Source: Carya illinoinensis (lineage: Eukaryota; Streptophyta; Magnoliopsida; Fagales; Juglandaceae). Taken from it: a stretch of 64,000 nt of DNA. Shown in pieces: positions 55,377 through 64,000 of the stretch. Where the stretch lies: NCBI RefSeq assembly GCF_018687715.1, contig NC_056757.1:9604501-9668500 (forward strand), given 5' to 3'. The notes below the pieces were generated by a model, which saw only the letters and a list, made by a program, of their open reading frames with translations, was not told the origin of the DNA and ran no database searches. Every line of letters starts with the position of its first letter. Within the stretch, counting starts at the first letter, position 1. Position numbers and translations under genes: made by a program.

Positions 55377-58300
55377 GGAGAGTCCGTTTATATGAATTTT
55401 ATGCTTGCACTTTGTTTGATTCGGGTGCATCACAGTCGTTTGTGTCCTCCACTTTCGCTCGGATGTGTAATTTGGTTATAGAAACTTTGCCAAAGTCATT
55501 GGTAGTGGCTCTACCAAATGGTGAAGTGGTATTGTGTTCCAAGGTTGCATTGGGCTGTCCTTTAAATTTTGATGGAAGGTTTTTGGATGCTGATTTGGTT
55601 GTGTTTAAGCTGTTGGGTTTTGATATCATCCTTAGGATGGATTGGCTATACCGATATTCTGCGAGTATTAACTGCAGAAGTCGGGTAGTTAGCTTTCAGC
55701 TTCTAGATGGGGATTATTTGGAATTTGCGGGAAGTAAGCTAAAGAAAAAGTCGGTAGTTATATCGGCAATTCAAGCAAGAAGAGAGATTGCATGTGGAGC
55801 AGATGCCTTCTTAGTCCAGATGGTGTCCATGCCGTCTGAGAAGAAGTCTTTGGTAGATATTCCCGTTTTGGAGGAATTTTCAGACATGTTTGTGGATGAC
55901 TTGCCTGGGCTACCCCTTGTTCGTAAAATGGAGTTTGCTATAGACTTAGAACATGGAGCAGCCCCTATACATAAAGCTCCTTACCGTATGGCACCGGCTG
56001 AATTGAAAGAGTTGAAGACTCAGCTGCAAGAGCTGGTAGATAAGGGATTCATTCAACCAAGTACTTCGCCGTGGGGTGCGCCAGTGCTGTTTGTTAAAAA
56101 GAAAGATAGAACCCTCCGTATGTGCATTGGTTATCGGGAATTAAATAAGGTGACCATCAAGAATAAATATCCTCCCCCACGAATTGACGATTTGTTTGAT
56201 CAGCTTCAAGGAGCAGTTGTGTTCTCAAAGATTGATTTGAGGTCAGGATACTACCAGTTGAGGATAAGAGACAAGGATGTACCCAAAACTGCTTTCAGAT
56301 CGAGATATGGGCATTATGAATTTAAGGTGATGTCGTTTGGGTTAGCCAATACCCCTGCTGCTTTCTTGGATTTAATGAATCAGGTATTTCGACCTTACTT
56401 GGATTCCTTCGTGGTAGTATTCATTGATGATATTCTAATTTATTCCCGAGATTTGGAAGAGCATGTTTATCATCCTCGTCTAGTTCTAAGGAAATTAAGA
56501 TAACACCAGTTGAATGCCAAGCTTAATAAATGTGAATTCTGGTTGGAGGAAGTCAGATTTCTTGGGCATGTGATTTCCCGAGACGGAGTGGCTGTTGATC
56601 CTAGTAAGATGGAAGCCAATTTGTCATGGCAGCGTCCGACGACAGTGCGTGAGATCCGGAGTTTATTGAGACTTGTCAGATATTATCGAACATTTGTGGA
56701 GGGATTTTCTCGCCTATCTGGACCTCTCACAGCTCTGACTAGAAAGAATATAGAATTTATTCGGTCAAATAAGTATAAGAGAAGCTTCCAAGAATTGAAG
56801 AATAGGTTGACAACTGCGCCAGTGTTGGCACTTCCAAAACTGCATAAGCCATTCATAGTCTTCAGCGATGCGTCTAAATTTGGATTGGGTTGTGTCCTTA
56901 TGCAGGAGGGACGGGTTGTTGCTTATGCATCCCGTCAGCTAAAGGATCATGAGAAGAATTATCCGACGCACAATTTGGAATTGGCTGCGATTGTTTTTGC
57001 TCTTAAGATCTGGCAACACTATCTGTATGGGGCAGTTTGTGAAGTATACACCGATCATAAGAGCTTGAAGCATTTGTTTTCCCAGAAGAATCTAAACATG
57101 AGCCAAAGGCGATGGCTAGAGTTAATCAGTGACTACCAGTATGAGATCAAGTATCATCCGGGAAAGGCAAATATAGTTGCGGACGCTTAAAGTCGCACTT
57201 GGAAGATGAAACCGAATAATCAGAATTGGATTCTTTACTTTGCGGGATGAGAAGACTCCTTATTGAAAGTTCACAGCAAAAGGAGATATTATCTTCAGTT
57301 CTTGATATTCGAGTAGCTGATTTTGAGGAATTGAAGACTCTTCAAAGGAAGGATCCGAAGCTATTGGATATCAGAAAAAGAGTCAGAAAATCTCGAGGGA
57401 CGTTGCATTACAGTATGGATAAAGATGGAATTCTTCAGTTTTGAGATCGTCGAGTGGTCCCCAAAGATTAAGAATTCAAGGAGCGGATTATGGCAGAAGC
57501 TCATGCGGCCCTTTATTCAGTTCATCCCGGCAGTACGAAGATGTACCGGGACTTGAAGAAAAATTATTGGTGGGATGGAATGAAGAAAGATATTGCCTTG
57601 TATATCGAAAGATGCCACACATGCCGTCAAGTCAAGGCCGAGCATCAAAGACCCGCTGGTATGCTCCAACCCCTCCCTATTCATGAGTGGAAGTGGGACG
57701 ACATGACGATGGATTTTGTAGTGGGCTTGCCAAGGAATCCTAGTGGGAAGAATTCTATTTGGGTGATTGTTGACCGGTTAATGAAGAGTGCTCATTTCTT
57801 GCCTGTTAATAACATTGATTCCTTGGGTAAGTTGACTCGCTTGTATGTGAAAGAGATAATGCGGTTGCACGGTATACCAAAGAGTATTGTATCAGATCGG
57901 GACCCAAGGTTCACATCTCAGTTTTGGAAAAGTTTGCAGGCAACATTGGGTACTAAGTTGAAGTTCAGTACAGTATATCACCCTCAAACGGACGGCCAAT
58001 CAAAGTGCACCATTCAGACCCTTGAAGATATGTTGCAAGCATGTGTTATGGAATTTCAAGGGAGTTGGGAAAATCACTTGCCGCTCATAGAATTTGCGTA
58101 TAAAAACAGCTTTCATGCGACCATCCAGATGGCTCCTTATGAAGCTCTTTTTGGGAGGAAGTGCAGATCGCCTTTGTGTTTGGGATGAAGTCGAGGAGAG
58201 TAAGATAGTTGGGCCCGAAATAATTCAAGAGATGCAAAGTGAAGTTCGGATCATCAGGGATAAAATGGCGGCAGCTCAGAGTCGTTAGAAAAGCTACGCG

Positions 58301-58753
58301 GATACCAGGATGAGAAAGTTATCCTTTGAAGAAGGTGATTGAGTTTATCTCAAAGTCTCTCCCATGAAAGGAGTTAAGCATTTTGGTAAAAAGAGGAAAT
58401 TAGATCTGAGGTATGTCGGCCCTTTTCAAATTTTGGAGAAGGTAGGGTCCGTCGCTTATAGAGTTGCTTTGCCAGAATATTTTGGGGATATTCACGATGT
58501 CTTCCATGTGTCATCCTTGAAGAAGAGTTTTGGACAACAAGAGCCACGCTTTGTCGACCCAGAGAGTATTCAATTGCAACCGGACCTTACTTATGAGGTT
58601 CTTCCGTCGCAGATTATGGATTGGAAAGAGCAACAGTTGAGATCCAAGACGATACCTCTGGTAAAGGTGGCATGGGGAGACCCATTAGCTCAAGATTTCT
58701 CTTGGGAGAAAGTAGCTGACATGAGAGAGCAATACTCCTACTTGTTTGAGTAA
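55377..58753 (+). pseudogene. Element A pol: protease, RT, RNase H, integrase, chromodomain-like end
   Basis: Starts at the acceptor. Protease [12 protein letters not shown] (about 55,417). [54 protein letters not shown] and the catalytic FIDDILIYS (about 56,420). RNase [35 protein letters not shown] and [11 protein letters not shown]. Integrase: [42 protein letters not shown] and [11 protein letters not shown]. The end has KLDLRYVGPFQILEKVG, HDVFHVSSLKK and the chromodomain-like VKVAWGDPLAQDFSWE, typical of chromoviruses. Stops are at 56,501, 57,188, 57,442, about 58,286 and about 58,339, with frame changes near 57,200 and 58,180 that compensate each other. Confidence 0.92.
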
Positions 58754-58851
58754 ATGACGGTATGTTTCTTAAAGTTGGTCTCAGTGAAATCTTGTGGCTT
58801 GTTTCAAGTTGGTGTTTGATCTTGCAAATTTCGAGGATGAAATTTATTTTT

Positions 58852-58863
58852 AAGGGGGGAGGA
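58852..58863 (+). promoter_or_regulatory. Element A polypurine tract
   Basis: AAGGGGGGAGGA directly before the 3' LTR. Confidence 0.9.
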
Positions 58864-60890
58864 TGTGATGACCCGCTTTTACATGTATTTTCACTGAAGG
58901 GGTTTTTTAATTTGATTAATATATTAGGTATTTTATTTTAAATTATTGTATTTTAAATTAGTTTTATTTTATTTGATGCGGTGTTTAGTTTATTTTAGTC
59001 GTCTTATGTTTTTTAAAATCGTTTTGGGCGGATCTGTTTTTTGATTTCGGAAGTGAGGATTGGACCTCATTTTCTTTCTCCCTCTTTTCGTTTCTTTTCT
59101 TTTTTTCTTTTCCTTTTCTTTTTCTTTTCCTTCTTTTCTTTTTTTTTTCTTCTTTTCTTTCTTCTTCCTCCTTCCTCCCCGCGCACGAGCTCTCTCTCCT
59201 CTACCCTTCGTCGTTTTGGCTCAGCCACCCATACCGACGCCGACAGCCGACGTGGCCAACACAGCCACCATCCTCCGACTCCCCTCCGGCAAGTGAATAG
59301 TGCCACAAAAAATCTCCTCCATCCGAGCCGCCATTAGCCCCCTACAGCCCCTTCTTTCTGCACGGTGTTGAGCCGTTTCCGGCGCCGTCGCTCCACCTCC
59401 GGCCATCACCTCTTCACAGCTTCTTCCCCTACCTCTTGCCGACCTAACCCATCCAATTTCGGCCCCGATTCGTTGCCGGAGCAACTCCCACGAGCTCAAC
59501 TCCGTTCAGCCCCTTTTGGCACTTCCACTGCCGTTTCCACTGCCACCCACGGCCAAAGCTCACTTCCTTTAGCTTCATAAACATCCCTAGACCATTCCCT
59601 ATCAATTTTATGTCTTGGTTTGTCCCCGTTCAAAAGTGGGTAATTTACTACCTACGGCTACAGTGTAAAATACACTGTTACGGTACTTTTTCTCCGCCAT
59701 TTGCAACGCCGCGAGCTTTCAAAAAATACCTTATAGCACTGTAAGTATTTTCTAAACTCTACTTTTAGATTTAAATATATTTTTCTCTTACTATAATTAT
59801 TTATCTGCTGGTTGGTTGATTCCGGATTGAGTCCGAGGAGTTCGGAGGTTGGATGGATTGAGGACGGAGTTGCTTGGCTCGTTGATTTGTGATTGGTTGG
59901 TTGTTTTGTACCTTGATGTTGCATTTATATGGTGCATGCACGTGCATTTTATTTAAATTGAGAAAACCCTGTTTTATTTGTGTAAATGGTTTTTTGGGTG
60001 TGTGTGTATCACGACCCCAAGCCGAGATGAGGTATTATCTCTGTGGAGCTCCTCCGGTCACTCGGGAGTGGATAATACTGAGTGACATCCCCTGGGTTGT
60101 CGCTGGGCGACGACCGGATCGCACAATACGGTAACGCTGTCGTGTCGACTCCGTGGTCGCTAAAGTGGCGGGGACTAGAGGATGGCCTGGTCCAGGGATG
60201 CGCTGGGCACGAGTACTGGGCATCGCTCGTTTAGGTGTCACATGCGTAGACGTTACCTGCGGTGTGACACAGGAGCCAGAGTGTGGGATGATCCATAGGG
60301 GAGATCATGGTGCATGCAATAATTAGATCGGTTTTATGGTTTTGGTTACGGGCCATTATCTGGGATAATGGCGAGAACTGGTTTTAAAGGTTATGTTTTT
60401 GGGCCAAATGAGATTTTGGCGTGCGTGGTAAAAATGTGGTTTTTATGGGACATGTGCATTTGCATTCTTTTATTCATATTGTTTGAGTTTTAATATACTT
60501 TTATCTAGTGGCGTTTGGATCTTACTTACCTACGGCACCATTTTTGGTACCGTAGATTTTGGTGTAGAGTTCGAGGAGGAGGAGGAGGCTGAGCCCAAGG
60601 AAAAACTCTGCCGGAGTTCTGAGTTGGAGTTATGCTTTGTAGTTGGTTTTAAAACAATATCTATGTTTTGTAATATTTTATTATGTATGTTTTGAACAGT
60701 TTTGTATTAAACTAAGAAAAATTTCTAGTACTTAGTTATGAGACTTTCGTTATCCGCTGCGTGTTTCTTTTTGCGCGTTTGTTACTTGTACACACACTTG
60801 GCACTCGTCGATAGGGTAGTGACCCATATTATCATCATCCGGACGTATCGATTTTCCCGTGTCTGTATGTGGGGATTTGGGGGCGTCACA
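58864..60890 (+). repeat. Element A 3' LTR (2,027 bp, complete)
   Basis: Begins TGTGATGACCCG and ends GGGGGCGTCACA. It carries the pyrimidine tract at 59,072-59,170 and the acidic mini-ORF near 60,541. It is followed by AGGAA, the target duplication. Confidence 0.92.
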
Positions 60891-61179
60891 AGGAATGTTA
60901 ACCTTAATCTTACCCACTTTACGATATTTCTCCAAAGTCACACCTCTAGAAGTGCCTCGACCTTGATGAGATTGTACTGTTAACTCTATAAAATATTTAG
61001 TTATTTACTTTGTATCAATTATCTTAATTGAAAAAAATGAGTATTAACTATTTACCTTGTCTTCTAGAGTTAGTCTCTAGTGGTGAGTTGGACAGAGAGC
61101 TAGGAACAGCTGGAGATGGGATGCGAACTTCATTCCTCTTTGGTGGCATAATTTTGAGATATTGTGTATTGTGAACCCA

Positions 61180-62114
61180 AAATGGGTCAATCATCTATAT
61201 CAATTTCATTTGTAGATTCGCTCTCATCAACTGTAGATACTTTAGATGACTCATCATTTTGCTCAACTGTCGCATTAACTATTTCAGTCTCAATATCTTC
61301 CCTATGTAAGGGGATCATCTCATACTAGCTCAAATTAACAAATAAGTTAAAGATGGGTTGACTCTCTTGGTATGCTTCTTGAGTAGAGGAATCATCTTCT
61401 TGATCTTCATCTTGTCCCTCCACCTCAGGGATAAATTCATATATATTTCTTCGAGAAAAATTTTGTACTACTCGCCATTGATTTCCTAACTCAGGATCCT
61501 CTAAGTAGAATACTTAAGATGCTTGAGAAGCCAAAATAAAATGATCGTCTTCATACCATTTTTTTGATATATTAATTCTCAGAAATATTCATCATGGTGT
61601 TTTCCTTTCAAGGATTGCTTAAATCCCACCAATCGCACTTAAATAAATATACCACAAGCTCCTCCAAATATCTCATTCCAGAAATACATACATAATATCA
61701 AGTAGCTTGTCTCGAGGGGCCATACTCCTGTGCAAACAGTTCATCCAATACATCGTTTAGATTACTAACATGTATTTATACAACCTACATATTAGTTAAA
61801 GCATAAACATTAAAAAATAAACAATCCATTCTAATTTTTAAGTTAATGGAAACTCACATCCTATTAATGTCATTACCCATTGTTCGAACTATTTTGGAAA
61901 CTCCTCTTCATGTTTCTGGTCTATATCATTTACTCCAAGTTCTTTGAGCACGTTAATATGATCATTGAAATTAAACATTACCAAAACTTAATATTCATAT
62001 AGTTTTTAGGACATAACTGATACTTCAATTAATATGATAACTTACTTTAAGTGGATGTCAATCTCAGGGTAATTGTTTAGCACGTACCAAGTCGTTGTAC
62101 TTGTTGGGAAAACA
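61180..62114 (-). pseudogene. CACTA-2 TNP2 C-terminal part (DUF4216), cut by element C
   Basis: Minus-strand reading from the element C border: TTTWYVLNNYPEIDIHL (about 62,060-62,110), parallel to WWYVLNNCWEIDDYL in CACTA-1 TNP2. Then MGNDINRM, and DUF4216 pieces YLEELVVYLFKCDWWDL (about 61,640) and WYEDDHFILASQAS. These are followed by EDPELGNQWRVVQNFSRRNI, YEFIPEVEGQDEDQEDD and an acidic end near 61,180. Stops interrupt it, and the catalytic N-terminal part lies to the right of element C, outside the window. The TNPA start follows about 30-50 bases downstream, as in CACTA-1. Confidence 0.8.
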
Positions 62115-62119
62115 CAGAA

Positions 62120-64000
62120 TGTGACGCCCCCTAAACCCACGTATAGACACGTGGAGATCGAGACATCAGGATGATGACAATACGGGTCACCACCCTCTCG
62201 CCAAATGCCAAGTGTGTGTACATGCAACAAGTGTGCAAATAAAAACACGCAGCGGATAACAAAAGTCTTATAACTAAGTACCAGAATTTTTCTTTGTTTA
62301 ATGCAAACCCATTCAAAACATACATAATAAAATATTACAAGCCACAAATATCGTTTCAAACCAAACTACAAGGCATAAACTCCAAATCAATACTCTGGCG
62401 GAGCTGCCTTCTCGGGCTCAGCCTCCTCCTCCTCCTCGATCTCTGTATCAAAATCTACGGTACCAAAAAGGTGCCGCAGGTAAGTAAATATCCAAACACC
62501 ACAAGATAAAAACATATTAAACTCAAACAATATGCATAAAGGAATGCTAAATGCACATAATTTATAAAACAACATTTTTATTCCCACGCAAGCCAGAAAA
62601 ACCCATTTTAACCCAAAACATATCCTTTAAAACTAGTCCTTGCCATTATCCCAGATAAAGGCCCAAAATCAAAAAAACCACCATTTTTCCAGAAAATGGA
62701 TCACAAAGTCTCAAATATAACCTCGCCATTTTTCCCAGAAAATGGCCCATATCCAATATCCAAAAACCCGATCCAATTATTGCATGTACCATGATCTCCC
62801 CTAGGGATCATCTGCACACTCTGGCTCCTGTGCCACATCGCAGGTAACGACTACGCGTGTGACACCTAAACGAGCGATGTCCAGTTCTCGCGCCCAGCGC
62901 GTACCTGGACCAGGCCATCCTCTACTCCCCGCCACTCTAGGGACCATAGAGTCGACATGATAGCGTTACCGTATCGTGCGATCCGGTCGTTGCCCAGCGA
63001 AAACCCATAAGATGTCACTCAGTATTATCCACTCCCGAGTGACCAGAGGAGCTCCACCAAGATAATACCCCATCCCGGCTTGGAGTCGTGATATACACAC
63101 ACGCAAAAATCCATTTACACAAATAAAGTCAGTTTTTCTCAATTTAATAAATGCACATGAATGCATCATATAATGCACACCTCAAGATACAAATCATCCA
63201 ACCAATCACAAAATCAACAGAACCAAACAACTCCGTCCTCAATCCATCTGACCCCCTACTCCTCAGATTCAGTCCAGAATTAATCAACCAGTCAAATAAA
63301 TAATTGTAAGAGCAATAATATACTTAAATCTAAAATAGAGTTTGGAAAATGCTATAAGATATTTTTTGAAGGATCACGACGTTGTAAACGGCGGAGAAAA
63401 AATAACGTAACAGGGTATTTTACACTATGGCCCTGGGTTGTAAAATACTCACTTTTAAACGGAGACAAACCAAGGCTTGAAATTGATAGGGAATGGCCTA
63501 GAGATGTTTATGAAGCTAATGGAAGTGAGTTTTGGTCATGGGTGGCGGTGGAAATGGCGGTGGAAGTGAAAAAAGGGCAAATCGGAGTTGAGCTCGTGAG
63601 ACCTGCTCCGGCAAAGGATTGGGGCCAAAAATAGGTGGTTTAGGACGGCAAGAGATAGGTGATGAAGTGATGAAAAGATGGTGGCCGGAGGTGGAGCGAC
63701 AACGACTGAAATGGCCAAAAATCGTGCTGCTTAGATGGGCTCTCGGTGGCAAACGGCGGCTCGGATGGAGGTGAGATTTTGTGGGGTGGTTCACCGACCG
63801 GAGGGGAAAGTTTCTGGGTGGGTGGTGTGGGCCACGTCGCCGGTGAGCGGCGGTTCTGGGCTGAGGAGTTGGACGGTGGCAGAGGGGAGAGAGAGAGGTC
63901 GTGCGCGCGGGAGAGAAAGAAGAAAGAAGAAAGAAAAAGAAGGAAAAAAAAAAAGAAAAGAAGGAAGGGAAAAAGAAAATAAAAAGAGAAAAAGAAAAAG
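62120..64000 (-). repeat. Element C: Tekay-like LTR, minus strand, continues past the window
   Basis: Begins TGTGACGCCCCCTAAACC at 62,120 inside CACTA-2 TNP2 and matches the A and B LTRs along its length: mini-ORF at 62,387-62,475, GC-rich block at about 62,900, purine tract from 63,893. The outer end is beyond 64,000. It is either the 3' LTR of a minus-strand element or a solo LTR. The candidate target duplication on the left is CAGAA (62,115-62,119). Confidence 0.88.

Larger units (their letters stand above)
46621..60890 (+). mobile_element. Tekay-like Ty3/gypsy element A, interrupted by inverted element B
   Basis: The left border is a truncated 5' LTR (46,621-47,077) starting TGTGATGACTC. 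The right border is a complete 3' LTR (58,864-60,890) ending GGGGGCGTCACA. Flanks are AGAAA (46,616-46,620) and AGGAA (60,891-60,895), a 5-bp target duplication with one change, and the CACTA-2 TNPA reading continues across it. Gag (54,668 on), a 98-bp intron, pol and a chromodomain-like end follow on the plus strand. B and an associated deletion removed the rest of the 5' LTR, the primer site and the N-terminal half of gag. Confidence 0.88.
45394..61149 (-). pseudogene. CACTA-2 TNPA-like gene, split by Tekay element A
   Basis: Minus strand. It starts at ATG 61,149 (MPPKRNEVRIPSPAV). The next exon (about 60,978-60,891) gives SHQGRGTSRGVTLEKYRKV and stops at the insertion. Beyond A it resumes at 46,620 with SDETGGEG, LASHVGALTQTYAHLAASSW and IPKYVKEIIKKHCF, then DDFKLNFGQKEEYKAANELM (about 46,388) and FDWETFCDMFRDQ (about 46,215). 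Next come RLKLKIHPYAGSKSFCHLS (about 46,070) and DILTQVLGQCLG with a Q-rich coiled-coil-like tail ending at TAA 45,394. Likely GT-AG introns separate the pieces. Stops (for example LRCHEH*EKY) make it a pseudogene. It has better-preserved motifs than its CACTA-1 counterpart. Confidence 0.85.
44668..64000 (-). mobile_element. CACTA-2: second CACTA transposon, minus strand, continues past the window
   Basis: The plus-strand left end CACTACAAGAGATTGGG at 44,668 is the 3' terminus of the element. TTCGAAC-type subterminal repeats follow (44,875-45,210), then TNPA-like exons (45,394 onward) and the C-terminal part of TNP2 (to 62,114), all on the minus strand in the right order. Tekay element A splits TNPA and an LTR of element C splits TNP2. 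The other terminus is outside the window, so the 3-bp TSD (candidate GAA, 44,665-44,667) cannot be confirmed. TNPA exon order matches CACTA-1, so the two are relatives. Confidence 0.85.

Noticed and set aside
62042..62359. 105-codon minus ORF across 62,120
   Set aside because: It reads through the junction of the element C LTR and CACTA-2 TNP2; a chimera, not a gene.

Overview
This is flowering-plant nuclear DNA, almost entirely transposable elements (TEs). The signs are plant-type L1 LINEs with a DUF4283/zinc-knuckle ORF1 and an RNase H at the end of ORF2, TNT1-like Copia elements, chromodomain Ty3/gypsy (Tekay-like) elements, En/Spm-type CACTA elements, an Ac-type hAT element, and a nuclear copy of the C-terminal half of mitochondrial ribosomal protein L2. 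That last piece suggests a eudicot; I cannot name the species. I recognised no intact host gene, tRNA, rRNA or CRISPR array. Nearly every coding region carries stops or frameshifts.

Layout. 1-1,383 (minus): a gypsy polyprotein tail, then a LINE ORF1 fragment. 1,634-7,242 (plus): a complete-looking LINE (LINE-1) with a perfect 18-bp target-site duplication (TSD). 7,640-31,413 (plus): a 23.8-kb CACTA element (CACTA-1) with matching CACTA termini and TSD 'acc'. It contains an antisense plant-transposon gene, TNP2 and TNPA-like transposase genes, Copia-1 inserted in TNP2 (11,534-16,087), and Copia-2 inserted in TNPA (18,308-29,756). Copia-2 is itself split just before its YVDD motif by LINE-2 (20,175-26,162). 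32,844-36,859: a hAT element whose transposase (minus) is one frame with three stops. 36,935-38,119: a broken rpl2 copy. 38,900-41,180: two unrelated tandem repeat arrays. 41,448-44,664: remains of a minus-strand gypsy element.

From 44,668 to the end lies a second CACTA element (CACTA-2, minus strand). Its TNPA gene is split by a Tekay-like element, A (46,621-60,890). Inside A sits an inverted, pol-less relative, B (47,078-54,667), and the right A/B junction has lost sequence. CACTA-2's TNP2 gene is cut again by an LTR of a third copy, C, which runs off the window at 62,120.

Nesting order gives relative ages without any clock: CACTA-1, then the Copias, then LINE-2; and CACTA-2, then A, then B. 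The most interesting observation is in A and B. A 98-bp GT-AG intron lies exactly between gag and pol in A, and splicing it would move the ribosome from the gag frame to the pol frame. Unspliced RNA would stop six codons into the intron-side sequence. B, which has no pol, keeps the same donor and the same stop. This suggests that splicing sets the Gag to Gag-Pol ratio, and that B is a gag-only derivative.
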